Shown here piece after piece: positions 1 through 8,508 of a stretch of DNA of 35,301 bases (positions within the stretch are counted from its first letter, which is position 1; the number at the start of each line of letters is the position of its first letter). The notes beneath the pieces are model-generated. The model was not told where the DNA came from. It was given only the letters and a program-made list of their open reading frames with translations, and searched no databases. Both the position numbers and the translations under genes were made by a program. The DNA is from Paenibacillus sp. LHD-117 (GTDB taxonomy: Bacteria; Bacillota; Bacilli; Paenibacillales; Paenibacillaceae): positions 1 to 35,301 of the forward strand of contig NZ_JAVFVT010000057.1 of assembly GCF_030929555.1 (NCBI RefSeq). The letters are read 5' to 3'.

Positions 1-355
1 GGTAACCAACCCACGGATAGCAGCGTGCCGACCGTCGCTCGCTTATTTGCTCCCGCGCCTAGTGTTTTGGTGGTGCAAAATGCAAGGGCTTGACTAAAAC
101 GTTCATAGCAACGGAACTCAGCGCTCTTATAATGCGGTTTTGAGCATATATGGACATCTAACGGAAACAAGAGCACTTATTCCATTGAAAATGACGTTTT
201 TCAGGCTGAAAAACAAGAATAAGGCCTCATGCTTCCTTTAGATTATCAAATGGATCAAATTGAGCCGAATAGCGTTCACTGTTTCCGTTAGCATTCAAGA
301 ACAACCGAAAGGGTAAAGTTAGTTTAGGATCATTCTATTAGTCGTCTCTTAAACT
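1..355. other. Gene-free left edge with degenerate repeats
   Basis: No convincing coding frame is visible. An imperfect direct repeat (AACGGAA, then a few variable bases, then GC-CTTAT) occurs at 110-130 and again at 160-180, exactly 50 bp apart. The 12-mer CTAACGGAAACA at 158-169 recurs as its perfect reverse complement at 280-291. The region lies downstream of the minus-strand permease gene. No T-tract hairpin clear enough to call a terminator was found. Confidence 0.5.
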
Positions 356-1816
356 TTAATCCTCTAGCCGGCATTCCTCAAGTGGAATGACGCGCGTGCG
401 GTGCTTGACCTTGTATCCGAGGAATACGGCGAGAAATAGCGGGAGGCCGATATACGTCGCGGCGATTCCGTACAGGTTCACGTTGCCCTCGCGGAACATC
501 GAGTACCCTTGGCCGATCATGACGATGACGCAGATGATCAGCGCCACGATCGGACCGATCGGGAACCACTTCGCCTTGTAAGGCAGCTCGTCCAAGCTGC
601 GGCCTTGGGCCGCGAACGCCCGACGGAACCGGTAATGGCTGATCGCGATACCGAGCCATGCCAAGAAGCCGCACATACCCGACGCGTTCAGCAGCCACAC
701 GTATACCTTGCCTTCCCCGAACAGGGAGGCAAGGAACGCGAGCAACCCGAACGCCGACGTGACGACGAGCGCGGTGACCGGAATGCCCCGATGGTTCAGC
801 CGTTTCAGCCAGCCCGGCGCCTTCCCTTCCTTGGCCAGCACCCACAGCATGCGCGTGCTCGCGTAGAGGCCGGAGCTGCCGGCCGACAGTACCGATGTCA
901 GGATAATCGCGTTCATGACGGATGCCGCGAAGGCAAAGCCCGCCCGCTCGAACACGATCGTGAACGGGCTGACCGCGATATTCGTGATGTCCCCCTGCAG
1001 CAAAAGCGGATCTTGGTAGGAAATCAGCGTGCCGATAATGAAAATAGCCAAAATGTAGAACAACAGGATGCGCCAGAAGATCTGTTTAACCGCCTTCGGC
1101 ACGTTTTTCGACGGTTCCTCGCTCTCTCCCGCGGCCACGCCGATCAGCTCCGTCCCCTGGAACGAGAAGCCTGCCGTCATAAACACACCCAGCAGCGCCA
1201 TGAAGCCGCCATGGAACGGCGCGTCGCCTTCGGTCAGATGCCGGAAGCCAGCATCGTGGTTGCCCATGATGCCCGCGATCATCAAAATGCCGATCCCGAT
1301 GAAGACCAGCACCGTAACGACCTTGATCATCGAGAACCAATATTCGGATTCCCCGAACGCCCGAACGGACAAATAGTTGATAAAGAAGATGATGCCGAGG
1401 AACAACGCGGTCCACAGCGCGGTAGGCGAATCTGGGAACCAATATTTGACGATGAGCGTCGCGGCCGATATTTCCGCGGCGAGCGTGATCGCCCAGTTAA
1501 ACCAATAGTTCCATCCGAGCGCGAAGCCGAACGCCGGATCGACGAATCGCGCCGCGTAGGTGCTGAACGAACCCGATACCGGCATATAAGCCGCCATCTC
1601 GCCGAGACTCGTCATCAGAAAATAGACCATGAACCCGATCGCCGCGTACGCGAGCAGCGCCCCGCCCGGTCCCGCCGAGTGGATCGCCCCGCCGCTGGCC
1701 AGGAACAACCCCGTCCCGATGGAGCCGCCGAGCGCGATCATCGTCATATGCCGGGCCTTCAGCCCGCGCATTAATTGTTGTTTGCCTTGCTTGTTCTGTT
1801 GATTCTTGCTGTCCAT
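356..1816 (-). CDS. lysP: Amino acid permease, LysP-like (APC superfamily)
   Basis: The 486-residue product is a polytopic inner-membrane permease of the amino acid-polyamine-organocation superfamily, expected to import a cationic amino acid by proton symport. The N-terminal segment (residues about 19-40) reads LKARHMTMIALGGSIGTGLF, the hallmark first helix of the family. The stretches that follow (PGGALLAYAAIGFMVYFLMT, MPVSGSFSTYAARFVDPAFG) match the lysine-specific permease LysP closely, and about twelve hydrophobic segments are spread over the protein, as is usual. Start: ATG preceded by GGAGAGGAATTG on the minus strand. It stands alone, separated from the upstream lipoprotein gene by a terminator at 1946-1975. 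Lysine is the best guess for substrate from family resemblance; arginine, histidine or another amino acid cannot be excluded. Confidence 0.85.
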   Translation of the reverse strand: MDSKNQQNKQGKQQLMRGLKARHMTMIALGGSIGTGLFLASGGAIHSAGPGGALLAYAAIGFMVYFLMTSLGEMAAYMPVSGSFSTYAARFVDPAFGFALGWNYWFNWAITLAAEISAATLIVKYWFPDSPTALWTALFLGIIFFINYLSVRAFGESEYWFSMIKVVTVLVFIGIGILMIAGIMGNHDAGFRHLTEGDAPFHGGFMALLGVFMTAGFSFQGTELIGVAAGESEEPSKNVPKAVKQIFWRILLFYILAIFIIGTLISYQDPLLLQGDITNIAVSPFTIVFERAGFAFAASVMNAIILTSVLSAGSSGLYASTRMLWVLAKEGKAPGWLKRLNHRGIPVTALVVTSAFGLLAFLASLFGEGKVYVWLLNASGMCGFLAWLGIAISHYRFRRAFAAQGRSLDELPYKAKWFPIGPIVALIICVIVMIGQGYSMFREGNVNLYGIAATYIGLPLFLAVFLGYKVKHRTRVIPLEECRLED

Positions 1817-1945
1817 CTTTCAATTCCTCTCCGACCAAATCAAGGTGAAACGGCTGTCGCCGTCCTTTGGCGGTGCAGCGCGTTTCATTCCGAGAAATAT
1901 AAGCACAGTATAGTGAAAACTTATACTTTCTTATATTTCAAAATA

Positions 1946-1975
1946 AGCCCGCGTCCGTCAACCGGACGCGAGGCT
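1946..1975 (-). terminator. Intrinsic terminator after the carbohydrate-binding lipoprotein gene
   Basis: AGCC plus GCGTCCG pairs with CGGACGC plus GGCT around a short TCAAC loop, with one bulged base. On the minus strand the stem is followed by TTATTTTG. It sits between the end of the lipoprotein gene (2111) and the permease start (1816). Confidence 0.7.
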
Positions 1976-2110
1976 GTTCTTCGCTATCGAACCTTCTTAT
2001 TATAAAAGGACGACTTCGCGTTTGCTATTCGATATTTTTTCCAATTGGTCCCGATCGCAGTCATGCCCGCCGTTGTTCCTGCAAGCAAACCTTGAGATGG
2101 AAATCCGCTC

Positions 2111-4291
2111 TTATTGCGCCTCCGTCTGCGCGTCGCCTTCCGCTGCGGGAGGCTGCGGCATGCTGCCGTCGGCAGGCGGCTGGCCGCCCATGTCGCCGGG
2201 ACGGCCGCCTCCGGCTGGGCGTTCGCCTGGTTGGCCGCCCATGCCGCCTCCGCCTCCCATCGGACCGCCGCCCATGCCGCCACCGCCGCCGGTCGTCACG
2301 CCCGATTCGTTCACCCAAGTGACGGCGCTCGTAATCTCGAAGTCGACGACTTTCGTGACGCCGGAGTACTCCCCTTCGGTATACAAGCCGCTGACTTCGC
2401 TGCCGGCAGAGGTGCCGCCCGTGTAGAAAACGTACGTGCTGCCTTGCTTCAGGTCCGGCGAGCTGATTAGTACCGATTGGAACGTCTTGGCCGGCGCGAA
2501 CGTCGCGATCTCGTTGCCGTCTCCGTCTTCCAAACGGACGGTCGTACCTGCTTCCTGCGCCTGAGGGAATGTCATCAATACCGATTGCTGGGTCGAGGTG
2601 TCCGCCGTCGCTTGGGCCATGCCGGAGCTGCCCGCCGAGATCAGGAATCCTCCGCTAATCTCGAAGCTGCCGTCATAGTCGACAGAACCGTTGCCGCTGT
2701 TCGTCGGGCCGTTCACGATCACGGTACCGCCGCTCATCGCGATCGAGCCGTTCGAATCCAGCCCGTCTCCATTGCTGTTCACCGTCAGCGAGCCGCCGCT
2801 GATCTGCAGCTGATGGGTACCGTCGCTGAACGTATCCTGTCCCTGGCGTCCCCCTTCGGCCGTACTATCGTTGCCGCCGGCCACATTGACGCCGTCGTCG
2901 GAAGCCGTTATCGTCACTTCTCCGCCGGAAACCGCGATGACGGACCCTTCGATGCCTTCATAGCTCTTCGCGATGTCGATCGTGCCGCCCGAGATCGTCG
3001 CCGCGCTATCCGCATGGATGCCGTCGTCGCCCGACGTTATCGCGAACGTGCCGCCCGCGATGAGCGCATTGCCATTGGTATGCACGGAGTCATCCGCTGA
3101 ATCGATCGTGAACGTGCCTCCGTTCACCTGCAGATTGCCGCCTGCCTTCAGCGCTTTGGCGCTGGTCGACTCCTCTTCGGCTGCCGTCGCGCTTGCGTCG
3201 TCTGCGGCACTGGCATCTGCCGCGGTGCCGGCATTGGCAGCCGCGCTGCCGTCAGTCGCAGCATTCCCGTCCGCTGCAGCTCCCGATGTCCCGGAGCCGC
3301 TCTGCGCGCCGCCTGCTGCCGGAGCGCCGCCGCCCCATCCGCCGCGCTCTTCCGTGTGGACCTCGCCGTTCGCGTTGCCTCCGCCGGAGACCAGTTTATA
3401 AGTGCCGCCGTCGATCAGCATCGACGTCTCGGCTTGCAGCGCATCGTTGCCGGAAACAATATCGAATGTACCGCCGCCAATGGCGATGATGCCCTTGCCT
3501 TCTTCGGCGTCGTTCGTCGACTTCACGCCGTCTCCCCCAGCATCCACGGTGAGCGACGTGCCTTCAAGAAAGGCCACGAGATCCCTGCCCATCACGCCGT
3601 CATCCACCGCTTTGACGGCGATCGTGCCAGACACGAGCTTCAGATCATCCTTGCTCGCGATGCCGTTGTTGTAATTACCCTCCACCGTCAGCTTGCCCGT
3701 GCCGTTAATCGTCAGATCCGCCTTGCTGAAGAGCGCCGCATTCGGCTCGTCGGAGGAAGCGTCGGCGAGAGCGTATTCCGCCCCGTCCGTCAGGACGTTC
3801 TCCGTGCCTTCTTGCAGAGTCACGACGACCTTGCCCGCTTCTACGATATAGAGCGGCGCGTTGTCGTTATCGTGCAGCTCTACGCCGTTCATGACCAGAT
3901 GAACGGTCCCTTCCTGCACGTCGACCGTTAGCTGTCCATCGCTTAGCTTGCCGCTCAGCACATAGGTTCCGGCTGCCGTAATTTTCACCGAACCGCCGTC
4001 CGTCGCTTCGGCTCCGCTGCCCGTCACGGCAGCGCTCGTCCCGCTGAACGCGATGGAAGTCGCGTTATCCGCGCTCCAATCGGCGTTATAATCTTCGTCG
4101 TCGAAGGTGACCAGCCCATCCATCGTGAGGTTCGCTTGCTCGACAACGGCGGCGGTCGTTTCACCCTCCTGCTGGACAGCGGTCTCGGCTGTACCTGCAT
4201 TATTCGTTGTTTCGTTGCTGCAAGCCGAAGCCAGCAACACCGTGCATAAGGCAATCGCGCCTAAATAACGTTTCATATTCCATTTTTTCAT
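2111..4291 (-). CDS. Lipoprotein with carbohydrate-binding (DUF4353-like) repeats
   Basis: The 726-residue protein opens with a lipoprotein signal: hydrophobic stretch, then LLASAC with the lipidated cysteine near residue 24, so it should be anchored on the outer face of the membrane. Most of the chain consists of short repeats such as 'ISGGTIDI', 'INGGTFTI' and 'AGGTFAITSGDDGIHAD'. This beta-helix-like pattern is typical of the 'carbohydrate-binding domain-containing protein' (DUF4353) family, relatives of which bind pectin and cellulose-type polysaccharide. An Ala/Ser/Thr-rich linker lies around residues 315-375, and the last ~60 residues are a Gly/Pro/Met-rich low-complexity tail. Start: ATG at 4291 with AGAAGGGAA ten bases upstream; a second ATG follows five codons later. 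It is the last gene of the VTC-DUF4956 operon, 27 nt behind DUF4956. Ligand and any catalytic activity are unknown. Confidence 0.8.
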   Translation of the reverse strand: MKKWNMKRYLGAIALCTVLLASACSNETTNNAGTAETAVQQEGETTAAVVEQANLTMDGLVTFDDEDYNADWSADNATSIAFSGTSAAVTGSGAEATDGGSVKITAAGTYVLSGKLSDGQLTVDVQEGTVHLVMNGVELHDNDNAPLYIVEAGKVVVTLQEGTENVLTDGAEYALADASSDEPNAALFSKADLTINGTGKLTVEGNYNNGIASKDDLKLVSGTIAVKAVDDGVMGRDLVAFLEGTSLTVDAGGDGVKSTNDAEEGKGIIAIGGGTFDIVSGNDALQAETSMLIDGGTYKLVSGGGNANGEVHTEERGGWGGGAPAAGGAQSGSGTSGAAADGNAATDGSAAANAGTAADASAADDASATAAEEESTSAKALKAGGNLQVNGGTFTIDSADDSVHTNGNALIAGGTFAITSGDDGIHADSAATISGGTIDIAKSYEGIEGSVIAVSGGEVTITASDDGVNVAGGNDSTAEGGRQGQDTFSDGTHQLQISGGSLTVNSNGDGLDSNGSIAMSGGTVIVNGPTNSGNGSVDYDGSFEISGGFLISAGSSGMAQATADTSTQQSVLMTFPQAQEAGTTVRLEDGDGNEIATFAPAKTFQSVLISSPDLKQGSTYVFYTGGTSAGSEVSGLYTEGEYSGVTKVVDFEITSAVTWVNESGVTTGGGGGMGGGPMGGGGGMGGQPGERPAGGGRPGDMGGQPPADGSMPQPPAAEGDAQTEAQ

Positions 4292-4318
4292 CGTTTATCG
4301 TTCCCTTCTCATTCTTTT

Positions 4319-5011
4319 TTAATAATCGGCCGCTACCGTAGGAACCATCGTCAAGGAGAGATCCAGATTGCCGTTCCGGCAGCGGATCGCGTCCAGGAAT
4401 GCCTTCTGGTCCGTCGATGGATCAAGCGTCACCGTATACACCAGCTCGTACAAGCTGCCAAGCTCGGTCGTTCTAACCTTCTTCAGCTCATGCGCCACGC
4501 CGAATTGCTCGAACACTTCGGTGAACGCCTCTTCGTAGCCCAGACTTTCCGGAATCGTCACTTTGAGCAGCTTCTGCGCCTGCTTCCTTGCTCCGAAATT
4601 GAACTTGTTCAGCGCGTACATCAATGCGCAGAGAATGAGCGTGAACAAGAAGGCATAACCGAATGCGCCGACGCCGCAGGCGAGACCGGCCGCCATCGTG
4701 AACAGGACGTACGCGATGTCCTTCGGATCGCCGGGTGCGCTTCGGAACCGGATGATCGAGAAGGCGCCGGCCAAGCTGAACGCTCGCGCAATATTGCTGC
4801 CGATGAGGAGAATAATAATGGCTACGATAACGGGAAGGATCACCATCGTTAACGTAAAATTTTGCGAATAGCCGGTTGGGTTCGTCTTCATGTACGTGTA
4901 GCTGATGATTCCCCCGAGAACGATGGCGATCAGAATCGTCACGACCGAGCTAGTGAAGGTCATGGTCGCGCTCGCCGTCGTGGGGTTGAATATCGTTTCG
5001 AAATCAAACAT
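4319..5011 (-). CDS. DUF4956 integral membrane protein
   Basis: The product (about 230 residues) has four to five transmembrane helices in its N-terminal ~145 residues. The conserved DUF4956 core 'SLAGAFSIIRFRSAPGDPKD' is recognisable, and a soluble ~85-residue C-terminal domain follows. I chose the ATG at 5011 (MFDFETIF) because it overlaps the stop of the VTC gene as ATGTTTGA, a coupled arrangement. A TTG at 5035 would extend the frame by eight residues inside the upstream gene. The biochemical role of DUF4956 is not established. Its steady partnership with VTC-domain proteins suggests it is the membrane partner of the polymerase, by analogy with the membrane subunits of the yeast VTC complex; that is inference. 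Confidence 0.85.
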   Translation of the reverse strand: MFDFETIFNPTTASATMTFTSSVVTILIAIVLGGIISYTYMKTNPTGYSQNFTLTMVILPVIVAIIILLIGSNIARAFSLAGAFSIIRFRSAPGDPKDIAYVLFTMAAGLACGVGAFGYAFLFTLILCALMYALNKFNFGARKQAQKLLKVTIPESLGYEEAFTEVFEQFGVAHELKKVRTTELGSLYELVYTVTLDPSTDQKAFLDAIRCRNGNLDLSLTMVPTVAADY

Positions 5012-5783
5012 GGAGAACACGCTCTCTTTCCTCAAGTTGGTGGTTGTTTGCGATAGGGATATGACCGGCGTTGCCGTGTCTAACCGTCTTCTTGAACTCG
5101 TTGCCGTACTTGGAGAAGCTGGTCCGGTACAAGCCGTGATCGGACAACAATCTCGACAGCCACATCGGTATCGTCTTCTCCGCCTTCACTTCCATCAGCC
5201 ACTTGTTGCCTTCGACCAACGGCTCACCGTGATCGCCCCTCTCGAGCCCTAGGTCGTATCGCCGGCTTCGGATATTGGTATCGAAGGTGATCCTCAAATC
5301 GCGGCTGTCCTTGCTGAACAAGGCTTTGCGCTCGTACGCGAGATAGACTTTGGGCTCCAGCTCGTAGCGGCGAAGGAAATATTTGATTTCCTCGACGACC
5401 TGCTTGTTCATATAAGGCATGTACGCCGGCTCGATTCCGGTGCGAACGAAGTCGTACGCCTCGTTCAGCTTCAGCGCCGTTCTTCGTTTGTTGACGAGCC
5501 CGAACACCTTCTTCTTCATTTCCAGATACACCTTCGCGTCGCGATTCGGGACTCCATAGGCTCTGAGCCGAAGCTTCTCCTTATATTTGGGCTTCGACAA
5601 GCTGGCCCGGATCAGTGAATCGTGCCGGGTATCGAAATACAGGTTGCTAATGGAATAAAACTCGTGCTGCTTGTTATAATCGTCAAGCTCCATATGGTCC
5701 AGCAGGTCGTAATAGAAGCGCCGGTATGCCCCATCGTCGAGCAGATATTTGTTCTCGTACCGATTGAATACCTCAATGGCCAT
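5004..5783 (-). CDS. VTC-domain polyphosphate polymerase family protein
   Basis: The ~259-residue cytoplasmic protein carries the VTC domain (CYTH/triphosphate tunnel superfamily), which in yeast Vtc4 makes polyphosphate from ATP. Visible tunnel-strand motifs, with basic and acidic residues alternating, are YENKYLL near the start, YFDT, YKEKLRLRAYG, VYLEMKKK, NKRRTAL, RKALFSKDSRDLRITFDT and WLMEVKAEK. Together they supply the expected Arg/Lys ligands for phosphate and Glu/Asp metal ligands. The second ATG (5783, MAIEVFNRYENKYLL) has AAGGA at 10 nt; the ATG three codons upstream (5792) abuts the Shine-Dalgarno, so 5783 is preferred. First gene of the operon with DUF4956 (8-nt overlap) and the DUF4353 lipoprotein. 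Activity with ATP is a family inference. No regulatory SPX domain is present. Confidence 0.85.
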   Translation of the reverse strand: MAIEVFNRYENKYLLDDGAYRRFYYDLLDHMELDDYNKQHEFYSISNLYFDTRHDSLIRASLSKPKYKEKLRLRAYGVPNRDAKVYLEMKKKVFGLVNKRRTALKLNEAYDFVRTGIEPAYMPYMNKQVVEEIKYFLRRYELEPKVYLAYERKALFSKDSRDLRITFDTNIRSRRYDLGLERGDHGEPLVEGNKWLMEVKAEKTIPMWLSRLLSDHGLYRTSFSKYGNEFKKTVRHGNAGHIPIANNHQLEERERVLHV

Positions 5784-5836
5784 CTCGTTCATTTCCTTTC
5801 CGCGCTTTCGCTAGTGTCTCGCCTCTCATGTCTGTA

Positions 5837-5869
5837 ATCTTAGTCCGCCAACCTTTAATGAATCTTAAA
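5837..5869 (-). promoter_or_regulatory. Direct-repeat operator and promoter of the VTC operon (regulon copy A)
   Basis: On the minus strand the sequence reads TTTAAGATTCATTAAAGG, then 9 nt, then TAAGAT (5842-5837) as a -10. The two half-sites TTAAG and TTAAA are 10 bp apart, as expected for an OmpR-family dimer, and occupy the place of a -35 element. The same arrangement and spacing occur at 5969-6000 and 17887-17918. The regulator binding here is inferred to be the adjacent response regulator. Confidence 0.65.
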
Positions 5870-5968
5870 CGGATTTACAATTTCGATACAAAAATCGCGC
5901 TTCTACTTATATCAGCTACCTGGTATGCATCGTGATCAAAAGCGGACTTGTTGAACATCCTCTCAAAG

Positions 5969-6000
5969 TTAAGGTTGATTAAAGGTTGGATTGGTATAAT
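5969..6000 (+). promoter_or_regulatory. Direct-repeat operator and promoter of the two-component operon (regulon copy B)
   Basis: TTAAGGTTGATTAAAGG (5969-5985) is followed after 9 nt by a perfect TATAAT (5995-6000). It lies 41 nt before the response regulator start. The repeat replaces a recognisable -35, which fits a promoter activated by the regulator itself. Layout is identical to copies A and C. Confidence 0.7.
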
Positions 6001-6041
6001 GGGAGTACGAATCTAGAAACGATGCAGAGGATGAACGATCG

Positions 6042-6719
6042 ATGCGAATCTTGATCGCCGAAGACGAGGTACATTTGGCAGAGGCCTTATCGCAAATACT
6101 AAAGAAACAGCATTACTCCGTGGACGTCGTGCATGACGGAAGAGACGCGCTCGATTACGCGATGAGCGGCATCCACGACCTGCTGCTGCTCGACATCATG
6201 ATGCCGGAACTCGACGGAATAAGCGTGCTGAAGAAGCTTCGCGGCGAGGGTATATCCACGCCGGTCATTTTATTGACGGCTAAGGGCGAAATTACCGATA
6301 AAGTGACGGGGCTCGACCATGGCGCGGATGATTATATCGCGAAGCCGTTCTCGACCGAAGAGCTGCTCGCCCGCATCCGGGCGGCGCTCAGGCGCAAGGG
6401 AGAAGTCATACCGGAGGACGCGCTGACGTTCGGGGATATCGAGCTGAATACGGCGCATTTGAAGCTGGCCGTGCGGGGCAAGGAGCTGAAGCTTAACTTG
6501 AAGGAGAGCGAGCTGCTCGAGCTGCTGGTCACGCGGAAACAGGCGGTAACGTCGAAGGAGCAAATCATCGAGAAGCTATGGGGCTTCGATTCGGACGCGG
6601 AATATAACAACGTGGAGGTATACATCTCGTTCTTGCGGAAGAAGCTGACCTTCCTCCACTCGACGGTGCGCATTACTACGATTCGGGGCGTCGGGTACGT
6701 CCTGGAGGTGACGGAGTAA
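6042..6719 (+). CDS. Response regulator, OmpR/PhoB family
   Basis: The 225-residue protein has a receiver domain (residues 1-115) with the acidic pair E7/D8, phosphoacceptor D51 in LLLDIMMPELDG, the LLTA threonine motif and the late lysine in DYIAKPFS. A C-terminal winged-helix DNA-binding domain (about 125-222) follows, ending in the typical RTIRGVGYVLE-like segment. ATG start with AGAGG 12 nt upstream. The stop overlaps the histidine kinase ATG as TAATG, indicating translational coupling. Its promoter carries a direct repeat (5969-5985) suited to OmpR-type dimers, and the same repeat precedes the VTC operon and the phosphodiester glycosidase operon. I therefore infer it is autoregulatory and drives those two operons. 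The input signal is unknown. Confidence 0.92.
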   Translation: MRILIAEDEVHLAEALSQILKKQHYSVDVVHDGRDALDYAMSGIHDLLLLDIMMPELDGISVLKKLRGEGISTPVILLTAKGEITDKVTGLDHGADDYIAKPFSTEELLARIRAALRRKGEVIPEDALTFGDIELNTAHLKLAVRGKELKLNLKESELLELLVTRKQAVTSKEQIIEKLWGFDSDAEYNNVEVYISFLRKKLTFLHSTVRITTIRGVGYVLEVTE

Positions 6720-8005
6720 TGTTCAAAAAGCTGAAGAACCGGTTCCTCTTGCTGAACCTCGTGACGATCTCCGTCATGATGCTGGTCGCCTTCGCCGCCA
6801 TCTACGCCATCACCTATCAGGACGTGCGGCGCGATATCGGCATGGAGCTGCACAAAACATCGGAGTTTTATTATAATCCTCACGGAAACGTCGGGAAGCA
6901 GCGTTCCGGCCCGGATGAGGAATACAAGAATATGCCGGGAGATCCGCCTATGGAGTCGGGTTACGGCGGCCCGCCCCCGGGAAGAACCGTCTCGTTTATG
7001 CTGCTGGCGGACCCGTCCGGCGCGATCTCGGTTACCGAGTCGAGATTCGACATGGAAGCGGCGTTCTACGAGGAAGCATTGGAGAAGGCGCTTGAGAGCG
7101 GCAATGATGCCGGGCAATTCGCGCTGGATGGCAACGACTGGGCTTTCTCCGCGCAAGCCGCCGCTTCCGGCACGATGTTCGTCTTCATGGACGTCACCGC
7201 CCAGCAGGGCATTCTGACGAATTTGATCTACACGTTCGTGGCCGTAGGGCTAGGCATGCTGATCGTCATCTACTTCATCAGCCGCTTCTTCGCCAGCCGC
7301 TCCATCGCGCCGGTCAAGGAGGCGTTCGAGAAGCAGAAGCAGTTCATCGCCGATGCCTCCCACGAGCTGAAGACGCCGCTGGCCGTCATCCAGACCAATA
7401 CGGACGTACTGCTCGCGAATCGCGAGGATACGATCGAGAGTCAAGCCAAGTGGCTTCACTATATTAAGCACGAGACGGAACGGATGGCGAAGCTGACGAA
7501 CGATCTCTTGTACTTGACGGAGATGGACGACTCGCGAGCCGCCATGCTTTTCTCCGAATTTAATCTGAGCGATGCCGCCGAGACGGTCATTCTGACGATG
7601 GAAGCGGTCATCTTCGAGAAGCGGCTCAGGCTCGATTACGACATCGAGCCCGGGCTGACGGTGAATGGCAGCAGCGAGCAGCTGAAGCAAGTCATGATGA
7701 TCTTGCTGGACAATGCCATCAAATATACGAATGCGGAAGGCAGCATATCGATCAGCCTGAAGAAACAGCATCACGACGTGGTGCTGTCGGTGTCCAATAC
7801 GGGCGAAGGCATCGCTCCCGAACATCTGAACCGGATCTTCGACCGGTTCTACCGCACGGACGCTTCGCGGACGCGCAAACAAGGCGGCCACGGATTAGGG
7901 CTCGCCATCGCCAAATCCATCGTCGAGCAGCATGGCGGGAAGCTCTATGCAAGGAGCACGGTTGGCGAGACGACAACGTTTTTCCTGCACCTGCCCATGC
8001 ATTAA
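6719..8005 (+). CDS. Membrane sensor histidine kinase
   Basis: The 428-residue kinase has a first transmembrane helix at about 9-31, an extracytoplasmic sensor of about 130 residues with a Pro/Gly-rich stretch near 73-89, and a second helix at about 165-187. The segment after it is short, with only a degenerate HAMP-like region. The dimerisation/phosphoacceptor box contains H215 in DASHELKTPLAV, and the ATPase domain shows the N box (LDNAIKYT), G1 (NTGEGIAPE) and G2 (GGHGLGLAIAK). The start codon overlaps the regulator's stop, so the two are co-translated. It should phosphorylate the upstream response regulator. The sensor domain matches nothing I can name. The operon ends at a hairpin at 8019-8052. 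Confidence 0.92.
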   Translation: MFKKLKNRFLLLNLVTISVMMLVAFAAIYAITYQDVRRDIGMELHKTSEFYYNPHGNVGKQRSGPDEEYKNMPGDPPMESGYGGPPPGRTVSFMLLADPSGAISVTESRFDMEAAFYEEALEKALESGNDAGQFALDGNDWAFSAQAAASGTMFVFMDVTAQQGILTNLIYTFVAVGLGMLIVIYFISRFFASRSIAPVKEAFEKQKQFIADASHELKTPLAVIQTNTDVLLANREDTIESQAKWLHYIKHETERMAKLTNDLLYLTEMDDSRAAMLFSEFNLSDAAETVILTMEAVIFEKRLRLDYDIEPGLTVNGSSEQLKQVMMILLDNAIKYTNAEGSISISLKKQHHDVVLSVSNTGEGIAPEHLNRIFDRFYRTDASRTRKQGGHGLGLAIAKSIVEQHGGKLYARSTVGETTTFFLHLPMH

Positions 8006-8018
8006 TGAATCAAGAGCA

Positions 8019-8052
8019 AAACAAAGAGCATCCGGCAGGATGCCCTTTGTTT
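8019..8052. terminator. Bidirectional terminator between the kinase and the ATL gene
   Basis: AAACAAAG plus GCATCC pairs across a GGCA loop with GGATGC plus CTTTGTTT. T-rich flanks lie on both strands. It sits between the converging kinase (ends 8005) and alkyltransferase-like gene (ends 8056), so it can serve both. Confidence 0.75.
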
Positions 8053-8055
8053 GAA

Positions 8056-8397
8056 TTAATCCCTATTGTCCGGCCGATACCGGAATCGGTCCAAGTCGAT
8101 CCGACCTTCATCGTCCGCCTCGACGCCCTCTCCGCTGAGGAAGAGGAGTTGCCTGAACCGAGACTCGTCATCCCGGATCGCGATCTCGCCCTTCGCATTG
8201 ACGACTCTATGCCATGGCAGCCCATGCGCTTCGCTCATGGCATGCAAAATCCGGACGACCTGCCTGGCGCCTCTCGCGCTGCCGGCCTGCTCCGCGATCT
8301 GCCCGTATGTCATGACGCTTCCTTCCGGAATGCTTTTAATGATCGAGATGACTTTTCTCGTGAATGGCTGCATCGATTGTCCGGATCCCTTCTTCAT
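8056..8397 (-). CDS. Alkyltransferase-like (ATL) protein, MGMT family without the acceptor Cys
   Basis: The 113-residue protein matches the DNA-binding half of O6-alkylguanine-DNA alkyltransferases: IPEGSVMTYGQIAEQAG, then an arginine-finger region (ARGARQVVRILHAM), then PWHRV. In true alkyltransferases the last motif is PCHRV, with Cys accepting the alkyl group. Here Trp62 replaces it, as in bacterial and yeast ATL proteins, which bind O6-alkylguanine and hand the lesion to nucleotide excision repair. It should thus be a lesion-recognition protein rather than a repair enzyme. The start is uncertain: ATG at 8397 has a weak ribosome binding site, and an in-frame ATG at 8373 lies about 12 nt after AGAAGGGA. 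Convergent with the kinase gene. Confidence 0.88.
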   Translation of the reverse strand: MKKGSGQSMQPFTRKVISIIKSIPEGSVMTYGQIAEQAGSARGARQVVRILHAMSEAHGLPWHRVVNAKGEIAIRDDESRFRQLLFLSGEGVEADDEGRIDLDRFRYRPDNRD

Positions 8398-8451
8398 GTC
8401 GCATACTAATCCCGATCTATCGTGGGCATAAATTCACTTTAACATCAACAA

Positions 8452-8489
8452 AAATCCCTTACAACCGCTAAAGCGGCCGCAAGGGATTT
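8452..8489 (-). terminator. Intrinsic terminator of the NlpC/P60 gene
   Basis: AAATCCCTT pairs with AAGGGATTT, with a GC-rich inner stem (CCGCT / AGCGG). On the minus strand the stem is followed by a TTTTTG run. It begins about 20 nt beyond the NlpC stop codon. Confidence 0.8.
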
Positions 8490-8508
8490 GATTCGAACGC
8501 CGTTGCTA

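Noticed and set aside
509..1774. 421-codon open frame on the plus strand opposite the permease
   Set aside because: It is the antisense shadow of the LysP-like gene: Arg/Gln-rich composition, no ribosome binding site and no family pattern.
1907..1935. Promoter for the permease (TATACT at 1912-1907 on the minus strand)
   Set aside because: A -10-like hexamer exists, but nothing close to TTGACA lies 16-18 bp upstream; not strong enough to list.
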